A stretch of 64,000 nt of DNA, from the NCBI GenBank assembly GCA_003577105.1, contig QEUQ01000006.1:1-64000 (forward strand), written 5' to 3'. Each line of letters begins with the position of its first letter. The stretch's first letter is position 1. Below the pieces are notes generated by a model that was not told where the DNA came from, did no database searches, and worked only from the letters and a program-made list of their open reading frames with translations. Below are positions 9,580 to 20,172 of this stretch, in pieces. A program made the translations under genes and the position numbers. The DNA comes from Acidobacteriota bacterium (GTDB lineage Bacteria > Actinomycetota > Acidimicrobiia > ATN3).

Positions 9580-11153
9580 GGCATTGCTCCGTGCCCGCCA
9601 TGGGAGTCGCCGCCGGCAGGCTTCTCGGCCGCCGCAACCGGATCCGGGATTTCTGGCTCCCGATAGTGCCCCTTCTCTTCGACTCTCGTAAGGACCTGAC
9701 GAACGGAGGGCTCGGTCCGATCAAGGAAATAGCGGGGGAAAAAGCCAACAAAGAGCATCAAGACGACAAGCGGAACCACGACCAGGATTTCCTTCGCACC
9801 GATATCGCTGAGCCGCTCATTCTCCTCGTTGTCGATCTTTCCAGTGAAGACACGTTGGTACGCCCAAAGGAGATAGACCGCCGCCAAGATCACGCCTGTT
9901 GCAGCGGCGGCGGCGATCCACGGATTCCTCAAGAAAGTGCCGGCAAGAATCAAGAGTTCGCCGATAAACCCGCCCATCCCCGGAAGGCCGATTGATGCGA
10001 AAACCGTGACGAGGAAGAGTCCGGCAAAGACGGGCATTTTCGACGCGAGTCCGCCGAACTCGTCGATCTCTCTTGTATGGCGTCTCTCATAGATCATGCC
10101 GACTAGAAGGAAGAGGGCCCCGGTCGCAACGCCGTGGTTGAGCATTTGTAGCAGCCCACCCTGAATTCCTTGGAATGTGAGGGCGAAGATCCCGAGCACA
10201 ACAAAGCCGAGGTGTGAAACGGATGAATACGCGACGAGGCGCTTGATGTCGCTCTGCTTCAGGCAGAGGATCGCGCCATAGACAATCCCAATCACTCCAA
10301 GGACCACGAGAACTCCAGCCAGCTCAACTGTCGCTTTCGGAAACAGCGGGATTGAGTATCGAAGGAACCCGTAAGTACCGAGCTTGAGTAGGACGGCAGC
10401 AAGTACCACCGATCCTGCTGTCGGGGCCTCGGTATGCGCATCCGGCAGCCAGGTGTGCAGCGGGAAGACCGGGACCTTGATTGCGAACGAGACGCTGAAT
10501 GCAATGAAGAGCCAGAGCTGTGTGCTTCGAGCGATCTCCAGGTCGAGCAGCGAATGGAGGTCGAAACTGATCGATCCCGTCTGCTTCTGGTGCATCCAGG
10601 CGAGCAAGAAGATCGCCACTAGCAAGAAGGCCGATCCGAGCATCGTGTAGAGAAAGAACTTGATTGCCGCGTAGACCCGCCGCTTACCACCCCATCCGGC
10701 AATGAGGAAATACATCGGGACTAGCATCGCCTCCCAGAAGAAGAAGAAGAGAAGCAGGTCGAGGGCGCAGAAAGCGCCAAGGATCGCCGACTCCAGTATC
10801 AACATGAAGATTGCGTACGCCTTGAGCCGGTCTTGAATTTGCCCGAGGGAGGCGAGGATGGCGATAGGGAACATGAAAAGGGTCAGCAAGACCATGAAGA
10901 GACTGATCCCGTCAATGCCGACTATGTACCTGGCTCCAATCGCGGGGATCCACTCGTAGGCCTCCACCATCTGCATGGCAGCCTCGCCCTGTTTGAAGCC
11001 AGTGAAGAGCCAGACTCCAAGGCCAAGGCCCGCGACGGTCGTGGCGACCGCCGCAGTCTGAATCGCCTGCTTGTTGTCTTTGGGGATGAGCGCCACCGTC
11101 AGAGCGCCCACCAACGGAAGCCAAATGATGAGGGAGAGGAGCGGAAATTCCAC
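9576..11153 (-). CDS. nuoM: NADH-quinone oxidoreductase subunit M
   Basis: This 525-residue antiporter-like proton channel subunit starts with GTG, one base after the nuoL stop. Conserved features are the essential Glu in FFFFWEAMLVPMYFLIAGWGG (about residue 140), the Lys in FAIKVPVFPLHTWLPDAHTEAP and the later SDIKRLVAYSSVSHLGF motif. The C-terminus is a short His/Gly-rich tail. Length and motif order match the NuoM family, with no disruption. Confidence 0.97.
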   Translation of the reverse strand: MEFPLLSLIIWLPLVGALTVALIPKDNKQAIQTAAVATTVAGLGLGVWLFTGFKQGEAAMQMVEAYEWIPAIGARYIVGIDGISLFMVLLTLFMFPIAILASLGQIQDRLKAYAIFMLILESAILGAFCALDLLLFFFFWEAMLVPMYFLIAGWGGKRRVYAAIKFFLYTMLGSAFLLVAIFLLAWMHQKQTGSISFDLHSLLDLEIARSTQLWLFIAFSVSFAIKVPVFPLHTWLPDAHTEAPTAGSVVLAAVLLKLGTYGFLRYSIPLFPKATVELAGVLVVLGVIGIVYGAILCLKQSDIKRLVAYSSVSHLGFVVLGIFALTFQGIQGGLLQMLNHGVATGALFLLVGMIYERRHTREIDEFGGLASKMPVFAGLFLVTVFASIGLPGMGGFIGELLILAGTFLRNPWIAAAAATGVILAAVYLLWAYQRVFTGKIDNEENERLSDIGAKEILVVVPLVVLMLFVGFFPRYFLDRTEPSVRQVLTRVEEKGHYREPEIPDPVAAAEKPAGGDSHGGHGAMP

Positions 11154-11154
11154 G

Positions 11155-13080
11155 TCAGCCCCCAGTCACAATCTGAACTAGTACAAATCCGCCGATGAGC
11201 AGCAGTGCCCCAAGGGCGACGCCAAGCGCGTAGTTGCGCACATATCCCGTTTGCGCCTTTGAGGCCTCACTACCGCCACCTCGCACAAGGCGCGCAACTC
11301 CGTTGACGGCACCGTCAATGACTTTGGTGTCAATCCACTTCAGTGCGCCCGCCACCGCCGTACCGCCCTTGACGAAGAGCAGCCGGTAGAGCGGATCAAT
11401 CCCCCATCCGTTCTCAAAGAACCGATAAAGCGATGCGCCGCCCGGCAGTCTGGCAAGAAGGTCACCTCGTTCAGATGCGTTCTTGCCCATCCAGATCGCT
11501 CGGGCGACGAAGATTCCCGCCACGGCGAGCACAGTGGCGATGACTAAGAGAACGATCTGAGTTGCGCCGAACGGCTCGTGCACCTCACCAACCGATGGCT
11601 CGAGCCAGTGCGCAAGAACCGGAAGTATCTTTGGTACGCCCAGCAAGCCGGCCAAGACTGCCGCACCCGCGAGAACGATGAGCGGAATCGTCATGGTCTT
11701 CGGCGATTCATGCGGGTGGTACTCGGACTCCGACCAGCGCGCCTTACCAAGGAAAGTCAGATACGTTGCGCGGCTCATGTAGACGGATGTGAGAAAGGCC
11801 GTAAGCGACAGCAGCAGCCAAATGGCCTTGCCAGCACTGCCATGTTCGAAATCCGCTGCGAGGATCGCGTCCTTTGAGAAGAAGCCAGCGAGCGGCGGTA
11901 TGCCCACAATCGCGAGCCATCCGACTGCCCAGGTGGCCCATGTCACGGCCATCTTCTTTCTGAGCGCACCAAAGTTGCGCATGTCCACGGTGTTGTTCAT
12001 GGCGTGCATGACCGAGCCGGCTCCAAGGAAGAGCAATGCCTTGAAGAACGCGTGCGTCACCAAGTGGAATATCCCCATGGCGAATGCGCCAACTCCTACA
12101 GCCGCAAACATGAAGCCGAGCTGGCTGATCGTGGAATAGGCGAGGACCTTCTTCAGATCCGTCTGTACGAGGGCGATCGTCGCCGCCACGAGAGCGGTAA
12201 TCGCTCCGACGGTAGCAATGACCCACATAGTCGCAGGGGCCGCAGAGAAGACAGGCCCCAACCTGGCGATCATGTAAACGCCGGCAGTCACCATCGTCGC
12301 CGCATGGATCAAGGCTGAAACCGGTGTGGGGCCTTCCATGGCGTCGGGGAGCCAGACAAGTAGCGGCAGCTGCGCCGACTTGCCCGTTGCCCCAAGGAAG
12401 AGAAGCAACGTCGCGACGGTAATGGTCCCCGAAGTGAGCATGGCGGGCGCGGCCGAAAGCAATCCGCCACCCGGTCCGCCGAGGATCGTCAGGGTCCCTG
12501 CGTTGGCAAAGAGCAAGAGTGTGCCGAGTATGAATCCGAAATCACCGACCCGGTTGGTGACGAAGGCCTTCTTTCCGGCAGCTGCAGCAGTGTCTTTCTC
12601 GAACCAGAAGGAAATCAGAAGGTACGAGCAGAGACCCACACCTTCCCATCCCAGGAACATCAGAATCATGTTGTTCCCGAGTACCAGCACAAGCATTGAC
12701 GCGGCAAACAGGTTCAGGTACGCGAAGAAACGAGAGAAGCGGGGATCGCCGTGCATGTACCCGATCGAATAAAGGTGAATGAGCGTGCCCACCCCGGTGA
12801 CGACAAGGATCATCACGATCGAGAGCGGGTCCACCAAGAAATCGAATCCCGCGCGGAACTTGCCCGCGGCTATCCACTCACCGAGGCTCACCACCATCCG
12901 GCGCTCATCGCCGTGCGCCTTGGCAACTTCGAGTGCCGCCGCGACTGACAGGGCAAACGAGCCTCCTACTAATGCAGTCGCGAGCCACCCGGCGAGTGGC
13001 TCCCGGATACGCCTGGTCATGAGGAGAAGCGCGGCGCCCGCTGCGGGCAATGCCGGTATGAGAAAGACCCACTTACCCAC
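11155..13080 (-). CDS. nuoL: NADH-quinone oxidoreductase subunit L
   Basis: This 641-residue distal antiporter-like subunit starts with GTG. Recognisable motifs are FLGWEGVGLCSYLLISFW with its channel Glu (about residue 150), the Lys-containing GATGKSAQLPLLVWLPDAMEG (about 230-250) and TDLKKVLAYSTISQLGFMF. The long C-terminal lateral helix region runs to the end of the protein. It is separated from nuoK by 2 bp and from nuoM by 1 bp, so the operon is translationally tight. Confidence 0.97.
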   Translation of the reverse strand: MGKWVFLIPALPAAGAALLLMTRRIREPLAGWLATALVGGSFALSVAAALEVAKAHGDERRMVVSLGEWIAAGKFRAGFDFLVDPLSIVMILVVTGVGTLIHLYSIGYMHGDPRFSRFFAYLNLFAASMLVLVLGNNMILMFLGWEGVGLCSYLLISFWFEKDTAAAAGKKAFVTNRVGDFGFILGTLLLFANAGTLTILGGPGGGLLSAAPAMLTSGTITVATLLLFLGATGKSAQLPLLVWLPDAMEGPTPVSALIHAATMVTAGVYMIARLGPVFSAAPATMWVIATVGAITALVAATIALVQTDLKKVLAYSTISQLGFMFAAVGVGAFAMGIFHLVTHAFFKALLFLGAGSVMHAMNNTVDMRNFGALRKKMAVTWATWAVGWLAIVGIPPLAGFFSKDAILAADFEHGSAGKAIWLLLSLTAFLTSVYMSRATYLTFLGKARWSESEYHPHESPKTMTIPLIVLAGAAVLAGLLGVPKILPVLAHWLEPSVGEVHEPFGATQIVLLVIATVLAVAGIFVARAIWMGKNASERGDLLARLPGGASLYRFFENGWGIDPLYRLLFVKGGTAVAGALKWIDTKVIDGAVNGVARLVRGGGSEASKAQTGYVRNYALGVALGALLLIGGFVLVQIVTGG

Positions 13081-13082
13081 GG

Positions 13083-13388
13083 CTAGCCCTTCATCACCGA
13101 CGCGTCATCGGCGCTGACGCTCTCGCGACGCCTGTAGATGGCGACAATGATTGCCAAACCGACCACGACCTCAACGGCCGCAATGACCATGACGAAGAAG
13201 ACGATTACTTGGCCTGCAACGTCGCCGAAGCTGCGAGCGAAAGTGACGAACGCGACGTTCACGGCGTTGAGCATCAGCTCCACACACATGAACATGACGA
13301 TCACGTTGCGTCGAATCATGAAGCCAGCCATACCAATCGCGAATAGCAGGGCTGAGAAGATCAGGTAGGCGTTTGTGGGAACGTTCAT
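13083..13388 (-). CDS. nuoK: NADH-quinone oxidoreductase subunit K
   Basis: This 101-residue protein has three transmembrane helices. The two conserved membrane glutamates of NuoK lie in [20 protein letters not shown] (helix 2) and [20 protein letters not shown] (helix 3). These carry protons at the junction of the membrane arm. Its start overlaps the nuoJ stop by 4 bp. Confidence 0.97.
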   Translation of the reverse strand: MNVPTNAYLIFSALLFAIGMAGFMIRRNVIVMFMCVELMLNAVNVAFVTFARSFGDVAGQVIVFFVMVIAAVEVVVGLAIIVAIYRRRESVSADDASVMKG

Positions 13389-13942
13389 GCGCTGCCGTCC
13401 TCACGTGACTCGCTCAAGGACTTGGCGGGCCTCTCCCTCTTGGCAAGGACAACCGCGGCAATCGCCGCCACCAAGAGCGGAGCCGCTGTGATCTCGAACG
13501 CATACAGATACGTGGTGAAGAGCGCGTCCGCGATCAACTGAACGTTGTCTGCTCCAAGGGCGATTGCTTCGGCCTGGGGAGCCCCACTGCCGTAGAGACG
13601 AATCACGCCGACAGTACCGACGGCGAATAGCAAGGCCAGACCGAGGGCAGCAGGCCGCTGGCCTCTGAGGGTCTCGCGAAGGTCTTCGTTCTTGTCTACT
13701 CCGAGGAGCATGATCACGAAGAGGAAAAGGACAACAACCGCTCCGGCGTAAACGATCATCTGAACTGCTGCGAGGAATGGCGCTGACTGAGCAATGAAAA
13801 TCACCGCTACCGAAAACAATGTGAGAGCGAGCATGAGCGCTGAGTGGACGGCATTCTTCGACAAGACGACTCGCAGCGCGGCTCCGAGCGCGATCCCGCA
13901 GACGATCGCAAAGAAGAGAATGTCGGGCCAGCTGGTCTTCAC
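13385..13942 (-). CDS. nuoJ: NADH-quinone oxidoreductase subunit J
   Basis: This 185-residue membrane subunit has five hydrophobic helices. The NuoJ hallmark helix with the conserved Tyr is visible in [26 protein letters not shown]. The C-terminal segment after the last helix is short, charged and variable. The reading frame overlaps nuoK and nuoI by 4 bp on either side. Confidence 0.96.
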   Translation of the reverse strand: MKTSWPDILFFAIVCGIALGAALRVVLSKNAVHSALMLALTLFSVAVIFIAQSAPFLAAVQMIVYAGAVVVLFLFVIMLLGVDKNEDLRETLRGQRPAALGLALLFAVGTVGVIRLYGSGAPQAEAIALGADNVQLIADALFTTYLYAFEITAAPLLVAAIAAVVLAKRERPAKSLSESREDGSA

Positions 13943-14586
13943 TGCTCTACCCGCCCTTCGGGTGAGCGGGTGTCAGCGCCAATGTCACGTGGGTGGTTGT
14001 CCGCAACACCCTCAGGCAGACGCGTGCCTACGCCGGCCTCAGGCGACCAGAGGACTTCCTCTTTGAAATTCGCGTTTCCACCTGGTGCCGTGGCGCGCAT
14101 CCAGCCGCCAGCTTCCTCGAGGGCGTCAGCCGTCACGTCAGCCTCCACCCCGAGTTTCCGGTTCGGTTTGCCATCTTCACCGACGAGGAGATGCTCCTTG
14201 GTGAAGATCGCCTGGTTCCTGTCAGTCACTGAAAACTCGAACATGTTCGACATGGTGATCGCGGTTGTCGGGCACGCCTCTACGCAGAGTCCGCAGAAGA
14301 TGCAGCGCAACAAGTTGATCTCGTAGACGTAGCCGTAGCGCTCCCCAGGGGAAACGGGATTTCCGGGAGGATTGTCCTTGCCCCTGACATAGATGCACTT
14401 GGCGGGGCAGACTGCGGCGCAAAGCTCGCATCCGATGCACTTCTCCATGCCGTCTGGATACCGGTTCAGCACATGCCTGCCATGAAAGCGCACCGGCTTT
14501 TCCCGCACTTCCTTCGGATACTGGGTAGTCACCGGCTTGCGGAACATGTGCCGGAGAGTGACTGCGAAACCCGAGAACTTGCCCAT
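13939..14586 (-). CDS. nuoI: NADH-quinone oxidoreductase subunit I (2x[4Fe-4S])
   Basis: This 215-residue peripheral-arm ferredoxin subunit carries clusters N6a and N6b. The start is placed at [15 protein letters not shown], five bases after the nuoH stop; the longer open frame upstream lies inside nuoH and is not coding. Cluster motifs are [12 protein letters not shown]...C and [12 protein letters not shown]. The C-terminal part beyond about residue 150 is a less conserved extension with the sequence [19 protein letters not shown]. Its 3' end overlaps nuoJ by 4 bp. Confidence 0.95.
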   Translation of the reverse strand: MGKFSGFAVTLRHMFRKPVTTQYPKEVREKPVRFHGRHVLNRYPDGMEKCIGCELCAAVCPAKCIYVRGKDNPPGNPVSPGERYGYVYEINLLRCIFCGLCVEACPTTAITMSNMFEFSVTDRNQAIFTKEHLLVGEDGKPNRKLGVEADVTADALEEAGGWMRATAPGGNANFKEEVLWSPEAGVGTRLPEGVADNHPRDIGADTRSPEGRVEQ

Positions 14587-14591
14587 CAGGA

Positions 14592-15656
14592 TCAGCCCCC
14601 CGCCACGTGATTGGAGGCTTCGTTGATCCAAGCTTGGATCCCCGAGCTCAGCAACAACCAGACCAGGAGAACCGGTATCAGGCGCTTCCAACCGAGGGAC
14701 ATGAGTTGGTCGTAGCGGAAGCGCGGGAGCGATGCTCGGATCCACATGAAGATGAAGACAAGAACTCCGGTCTTGGCGAAGAACCAGAGCAACGGCCAAA
14801 GCCATGGCAGGAACGAGAAACCGGGGCCGTTCCAGCCGCCGAGAAAGACCGTGACGGCGATGGCCGAGATCGTGAACATGTTGGCGAACTCGGCCAGGTA
14901 GAAGATCGCAAATCTGATGCCTGAATACTCGGTGTGAAACCCACCGACAAGCTCGGTTTCGGCCTCGACCAAATCAAATGGTGGCCGGTTTGTTTCGGCG
15001 ATGGCACAAATGAAGAATGCAAGCATCGGTATGACCTGAACCAGCCCGGTCCACCTGGGGACGAATCCGAGCCAAGTTCCGGATTGAGCCTCGACCATGC
15101 CCCTCATGGAAAGCGTGCCCGTTGTCATAACCGCTGGTATCAGAGCGAGCCCCATGCAGGTCTCGTAGCTGATCATTTGAGCGCTCGCGCGAATGCCGCC
15201 AATCAGTGGGTACTTCGACCCCGACGCCCATCCCGCAAGCGTGATGCCATAGACACCGATACTTGACATCGCCAGGAAGAAGAGGATGCCAATGTTGAGG
15301 TCGGTGCCCTGGAGGAATATCTCGCGTCCGTTGATGGTGATTGAGTTACCGAAGGGGATGATCGCCACTACCAGAAACATTGGGATCAACGAGAGAAGTG
15401 GCGCCAATATGTAGATAGGTCGGTCCACGGCTCGCGGAGTGACCGGCTCCTTGAAGAAGAGCTTGATCCCGTCAGCGAGCGTCTGGAGAATCCCCTTGGG
15501 GCCGGCCTGATTTGGCCCTATCCGAACCTGCATGAACGCAACGACTTTGCGCTCGATGTAGACGAGCGCCATCACGAGAATCAGGGTCGCGGCAAATAGG
15601 ATGACGACCTTCAGGGCGCTTCCAAGAACCCACCAACCGTCGTGTGGCCCGGTCAT
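14592..15656 (-). CDS. nuoH: NADH-quinone oxidoreductase subunit H
   Basis: This 354-residue membrane subunit forms much of the quinone chamber. It has about 8-9 helices. Family motifs include [21 protein letters not shown] (about residues 31-51), the loop with [13 protein letters not shown], and [20 protein letters not shown] with the conserved acidic cluster. Its start overlaps the nuoG stop by 4 bp (ATGA). Confidence 0.97.
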   Translation of the reverse strand: MTGPHDGWWVLGSALKVVILFAATLILVMALVYIERKVVAFMQVRIGPNQAGPKGILQTLADGIKLFFKEPVTPRAVDRPIYILAPLLSLIPMFLVVAIIPFGNSITINGREIFLQGTDLNIGILFFLAMSSIGVYGITLAGWASGSKYPLIGGIRASAQMISYETCMGLALIPAVMTTGTLSMRGMVEAQSGTWLGFVPRWTGLVQVIPMLAFFICAIAETNRPPFDLVEAETELVGGFHTEYSGIRFAIFYLAEFANMFTISAIAVTVFLGGWNGPGFSFLPWLWPLLWFFAKTGVLVFIFMWIRASLPRFRYDQLMSLGWKRLIPVLLVWLLLSSGIQAWINEASNHVAGG

Positions 15657-18244
15657 GCGGGGCTCTCCAAGGTTTCGATCCGGACCTCATTGACCGCGGC
15701 AGTCGAATCGATCAAGTCGGCGACGCGTATCGGGTGGAGCGCTGACTCGCCGGTTTCTTTCTCGTCTGCGCCTGAACTAGTTGCGATCCGGTTGAACGGA
15801 ACTGAAACACTTCCCTCCGGCACGCTGTCATCGGTCATGACTGCGATCTCGAGGTCCGCCCGCGCGCCTCTCAGACGCACGGCAACGCCGTCTTCCACTC
15901 CTAGACGTGACATGTCGCGACTATTGAGGCGCGCGACGGCTTTCGTATCGATTCTGCGGAAGGCTGTACAGCGCCCGCTGACCTGGCCATCGCCATATAG
16001 CTTTCGACCGGCAATGACGCGGTGGTTGTACTGATCGGTTGCGATCGGCGGGTGTTCGATCTCTTGGGGGGCATAGGTGTCTGATGCCCTCACCACGGTG
16101 CCCTTTGCCCCCTCGATGCTGGCCCGCGTCACCTCAGCGAACGCAGGGGCAGCTGCGGCCATCTCCTCGAAAACATCTTGATGGGAAGTCCAGCGCGCGG
16201 GTTTCCCAGAGATCCGAGAGGTCAGCTGATCCAGGAGATACCACTCGGGCTGTGAGCTGCCGGGGGGGGCAACTTTTGCCACTTGCCGCGTAACGCGCCC
16301 TTCGATATTGACGACGCAACCTGATTGCTCTCCGAAGGTCGCCGCAGGAAAGACGACGTCGGCCGCGGCAGCTGTCGGTGTCATGAAGATGTCAATCGCG
16401 ACAATGAACCCAGTTCTGCCAATTGCCTCAAGACCAAGTGATCGGTCGGGGAAGTCGTCGATCAAGTCGGCACCCATGAGAACCAAGGCTCCCACGTTGC
16501 CCCTTGCTGCCTCTGTCACGATGCCGGAAGCATCGCGTCCCTCATGGCTCGGAACAGCCCGCCCCCACGCCTTTTCAATCGCTGCTCTTGATCCACCATC
16601 TCCATCTGCAAGGCGGGAACCGCCCGGGAGCAAGTCGGGTGCGCATCCGGCGAAAAGCGCACCCATCGTGTTCGCTCGATGCGCAACTGGCAGAACTAGC
16701 CCCCCGATTGCCTCGGCCAGCTGTGTGGCCGAAGCACCCAGTTCGCCGTCGGACGTGGCGAGCCCGGTTCGCCCGGCAATCACGACGGCGTTTTTGTCAC
16801 AGGCCTCTGAAATGATCTCAACAGCTCTTTGAAAATCTGTTGCCGATGCTCCGGCTGGCGGGCGATCGGTGGGCTCCCGTTGGGCAGCGCCAGCGAGTGC
16901 GCTGAGAAGCTGCGCTGTCTCCCCTGCCCGATGGATGAGTGAAACCGCTGCATATCTGCTCAGTCCGGTCTGCATGGGCGAGCACTCGATCAAGGGCACC
17001 CCATTCTTGAGTGCGGCTTGCTTCACCCTGAGATATAGGACCGGCAGCTCTTCTTTGAGGTCTGGACCCGCAACGACGATCGCGGCCGCCGAATCGAGAT
17101 TGGCAATGCTCGCTCTGGGGTTCGCACCGACCAAAAAAGCTGCTTCGAGTCCGTCGCCGAGCTGAGCATCGACGTTGTTGGTCCCCGCGATGCGCGCTAG
17201 CTTGGAGAACGCATAGGCCGACTCGGTGGTAGAACGCGATCCACCAAGAAAGCCGAGAGCATCGGGGCCCTCCTTGGCTGCGCGCTTGATTCCGTCAGCC
17301 GCCGCGTCGAGTGCCTCGCCCCATGACGCTTCGACCAGCTCACCGTCTATTCGGATCATCGGAGCAGTCAGGCGGTCGTCATGATGCAAATACTCGAATC
17401 CGAAGCGACCCTTGTCGCAGAGCCATCCCTGGTTGACCTCTTCAGAATCGACACCGAGGACTCGCAATACCCTGCTCGATGAGGACTGGAGCTTGACCCG
17501 GCATCCAACCGCGCATTGAGCACAAGTGGATTCCACCTCTTCAAGATCCCATGGTCTCGCCTTGAAGCGATACGGAACGGCGGTCAGTGCTCCAACGGGG
17601 CAGGCCTCAATGGTGTTTCCCGAGAAGTACGACCGAAATGGCTCATCGGGGAAGGTCAAGACGTGCGTTCGATTGCCGCGCTCGACAAAGGCAATCAAGG
17701 GGTCGCCTGCCACCTCATCGGCAAAGCGTGTGCAGCGATCACAAAGGATGCACCGCTCCCGGTCGAGCAGTACTAGCTCGCTTAGGGCAATCGGCTTCTC
17801 ATAGTGGCGCTTCTCTTCGACAAAACGCGACTCACCCGGACCGTAAGCCATGGTCTGATCCTGCAGCGGGCACTCGCCACCTCTATCGCAGACAGGGCAG
17901 TCGAGAGGATGGTTCGCCAGAAGTAGTTCAAGGACTGACTCTTGGACCTGTTGAACTATGGGAGTGTCAGTGTGAACCACCATCTCGTTTGAGCAGGGCG
18001 TGGTGCACGCTGGCGGAAGCCCCCGCTGGTCTTCGACTTCGACGAGGCACATGCGGCACTTGGCTACCGGCTTCATGCGCGGGTGCCAGCAGAAGTGGGG
18101 GATGTACTTACCAGCCTTGAGTGCTGCCTCTATGAGCAGGGTGCCAGGCTCGACCTCAGTTGTGACACCATCAATTGTCACCTTCAGACGTTCGGGGGAG
18201 GCTTGTGACTCCTCGGCCTCCGGACTCGCCTTTGTGTCAGCCAC
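15653..18244 (-). CDS. nuoG: NADH-quinone oxidoreductase subunit G
   Basis: This 863-residue iron-sulfur subunit starts with GTG after a GAGGGGG ribosome site. The N-terminal [2Fe-2S] domain has CWHPRMKPVAKCRMC. Next come the His/Cys cluster HPLDCPVCDRGGECPLQ and a CILCDRCTRFADEV cluster. A molybdopterin-oxidoreductase-like domain follows and keeps the CAQCAVGC..C set for the extra cluster N7 (about residues 240-280), which many complexes I lack. The rest is the large degenerate formate-dehydrogenase-like domain. A run of eight G (about 16262-16269) does not disturb the frame. Confidence 0.95.
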   Translation of the reverse strand: MADTKASPEAEESQASPERLKVTIDGVTTEVEPGTLLIEAALKAGKYIPHFCWHPRMKPVAKCRMCLVEVEDQRGLPPACTTPCSNEMVVHTDTPIVQQVQESVLELLLANHPLDCPVCDRGGECPLQDQTMAYGPGESRFVEEKRHYEKPIALSELVLLDRERCILCDRCTRFADEVAGDPLIAFVERGNRTHVLTFPDEPFRSYFSGNTIEACPVGALTAVPYRFKARPWDLEEVESTCAQCAVGCRVKLQSSSSRVLRVLGVDSEEVNQGWLCDKGRFGFEYLHHDDRLTAPMIRIDGELVEASWGEALDAAADGIKRAAKEGPDALGFLGGSRSTTESAYAFSKLARIAGTNNVDAQLGDGLEAAFLVGANPRASIANLDSAAAIVVAGPDLKEELPVLYLRVKQAALKNGVPLIECSPMQTGLSRYAAVSLIHRAGETAQLLSALAGAAQREPTDRPPAGASATDFQRAVEIISEACDKNAVVIAGRTGLATSDGELGASATQLAEAIGGLVLPVAHRANTMGALFAGCAPDLLPGGSRLADGDGGSRAAIEKAWGRAVPSHEGRDASGIVTEAARGNVGALVLMGADLIDDFPDRSLGLEAIGRTGFIVAIDIFMTPTAAAADVVFPAATFGEQSGCVVNIEGRVTRQVAKVAPPGSSQPEWYLLDQLTSRISGKPARWTSHQDVFEEMAAAAPAFAEVTRASIEGAKGTVVRASDTYAPQEIEHPPIATDQYNHRVIAGRKLYGDGQVSGRCTAFRRIDTKAVARLNSRDMSRLGVEDGVAVRLRGARADLEIAVMTDDSVPEGSVSVPFNRIATSSGADEKETGESALHPIRVADLIDSTAAVNEVRIETLESPA

Positions 18245-18247
18245 GCT

Positions 18248-19597
18248 TCACCCCCTCGATGCCTTGCGATCTTGCGTCGTGATTCCCGTTCCCGCGGCCT
18301 TCGGGCATGCCCCCAGGCGAATGTGCTCCTCAAATTCCTCGCGAAACAATCTGAGTGGTGCTGCCATCGCCGTCACCGCGGAAGGCCCAAGAACGCAGAT
18401 CGTCGTATAGGGCAGCACCTCTGACATCGCCATGCGACCTTCCGTCTTGAGCGCGGGAGTGATTCCCGAGCCCACGGAGAGAAGTAAATCGAGGTCCTCA
18501 GAGCGACCGGCCCCTTCCTCGATACGAGTGAGGATCTTGTACATCCAAGCGCAACCTTCGCGGCACGGCGTGCACTGTCCACACGACTCATGCGAGAAGA
18601 ACTTCACCAGGCGGGCCGCCGCTCGAACTGCGCAGGTTGTCTCATCCATGACGATCACGGCACCCGAACCGAGCATGGATCCAGCGGCGGCGATCGCATC
18701 GAAATCCAGCGGGGTGTCGAGATCCTCTTCAACGAACCAAACCGAAGAAGCTCCGCCTGGGATCACGGCCTTCAACTTGTTGCCGCCGCGCACCCCTAGG
18801 CCGTAATCGTCGATGAGCGATCTGAAGGTTGTCCCGAGTTCGACTTCATAGTTACCGGGACGATTCACATGGCCAGATAGGGAGAAGATCTTGGTTCCCC
18901 GCGACTTTTCGGTGCCAAGCGATGCGTACCAGGCACCTCCCTTGTTGACGATGTGCGGAACCGCCGAAATCGTCTCGACGTTGTTAACGATTGTGGGTTT
19001 GGCGTACAGCCCTTCCACCGCGGGAAAGGGTGGCTTGAGGCGAGGCTCGCCTCGCTGGCCCTCGAGGCTCGAGAGCAGCGCCGTCTCTTCTCCGCATATG
19101 TACGCACCGGCACCTCGATGAACAACGATATCGAGGTCAAACTCCGTACCGAGGATGTTCTTGCCGAGATAGCCGGCCCCATATGCGTCGCGAACTGCGT
19201 TCTCCAGGCGTGCCGCACCCAGAACCATCTCTCCCCGTATGTAAATCGCGGACCAATTCACCTTGAGGGCATAGGCCGCAATGATCGTTCCCTCGACTAG
19301 CTGATGGGGATCGAACTCAATCAACTCTCTGTCTTTGAACGTACCTGGTTCGCCTTCATCAGCATTAATTACGAGATAGCGAGGATAGACATCGGGAAGA
19401 AAGCCCCACTTCACCCCTGTTGGGAAGCCAGCACCGCCTCGCCCCCTGATTTCGCTGGTCTTGACCTCCTCGGCTACCTCCTCAGGGGTCATCGACTTGA
19501 GCGCCTTGGCGAGAGCTTCGTAGCCACCGAGTTCTTTGTAGCGATCGATACGCCATGCCTCAGGCTCAGATATGCGGGTGAGCAGAACTTCGGTCAA
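18248..19597 (-). CDS. nuoF: NADH-quinone oxidoreductase subunit F (NADH/FMN-binding)
   Basis: This 449-residue flavoprotein subunit is where NADH is oxidised. The glycine-rich FMN/NADH site appears as RGRGGAGFPTGVKW (about residues 50-63). The C-terminal [4Fe-4S] cluster N3 motif is SCGQCTPCREG, with a further distal Cys. The sequence NADEGEPGTFKDRELIE is also characteristic. Its start overlaps the nuoE stop by 4 bp, and a 3-bp gap precedes nuoG. Confidence 0.97.
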   Translation of the reverse strand: MTEVLLTRISEPEAWRIDRYKELGGYEALAKALKSMTPEEVAEEVKTSEIRGRGGAGFPTGVKWGFLPDVYPRYLVINADEGEPGTFKDRELIEFDPHQLVEGTIIAAYALKVNWSAIYIRGEMVLGAARLENAVRDAYGAGYLGKNILGTEFDLDIVVHRGAGAYICGEETALLSSLEGQRGEPRLKPPFPAVEGLYAKPTIVNNVETISAVPHIVNKGGAWYASLGTEKSRGTKIFSLSGHVNRPGNYEVELGTTFRSLIDDYGLGVRGGNKLKAVIPGGASSVWFVEEDLDTPLDFDAIAAAGSMLGSGAVIVMDETTCAVRAAARLVKFFSHESCGQCTPCREGCAWMYKILTRIEEGAGRSEDLDLLLSVGSGITPALKTEGRMAMSEVLPYTTICVLGPSAVTAMAAPLRLFREEFEEHIRLGACPKAAGTGITTQDRKASRG

Positions 19598-20172
19598 CTG
19601 CCTTCCCCTTCATTTGCCCCGAGGCCCTCAGGGATCGACGGCGCCCCGAGTGGCTCCGAGTAGAAGTCCGACGGAAGACCCTTGCCGCCCTCTGGACGCT
19701 CCCCGCGCATCGCCGAATCGACAATCGAGTCGGCTGCCTCGATAGTCACGTTTTCGAAGTACTCGCCATCGACCTGAAGGCACGGGGCGCCACCACATGC
19801 TGCGAGACACTCGACCTCCTCGAGGTAGACCTCCCCACCGGAAGTCGAGTGGCCACACTTGGAGCCGAGACGGTGCTCAATGCGCTCGAGAAGTTCGTCA
19901 CTTCCCTGGAGCATGCACGAGATGTTGTTGCAGACAGAGATGATCTTCTTGCCAGCGGGTTCGCGAAGGTACATCGTGTAGAAACTCGCGACCGAGAAGA
20001 CCTGCGCCGGCTCCAGGCCGAGAATCTCTGCTACCTCCCGCATGCCATCTGGACTCAGCCAGCCATCTTGGGACTGAGCCAAGTGCAGGAGCGGCAGGAC
20101 CGCTGATTCCGATTGCGGGTACTGGGCGACAATCCGGTCGGCTATGCGGCGATTCTCAGCAGAAAAACTCAT
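19594..20172 (-). CDS. nuoE: NADH-quinone oxidoreductase subunit E ([2Fe-2S])
   Basis: This 192-residue thioredoxin-like subunit carries cluster N1a. Four cysteines are visible in the expected pattern: CNNISC near residue 80-85 and CLAACGGAPC near 120. The C-terminal 40 residues are Gly/Pro/Glu-rich and poorly conserved. It overlaps nuoD and nuoF by 4 bp. Confidence 0.96.
   Translation of the reverse strand: MSFSAENRRIADRIVAQYPQSESAVLPLLHLAQSQDGWLSPDGMREVAEILGLEPAQVFSVASFYTMYLREPAGKKIISVCNNISCMLQGSDELLERIEHRLGSKCGHSTSGGEVYLEEVECLAACGGAPCLQVDGEYFENVTIEAADSIVDSAMRGERPEGGKGLPSDFYSEPLGAPSIPEGLGANEGEGS

Noticed and set aside
16262-16269. Run of eight G in nuoG as a possible frameshift
   Set aside because: The reading frame stays open and matches NuoG on both sides.
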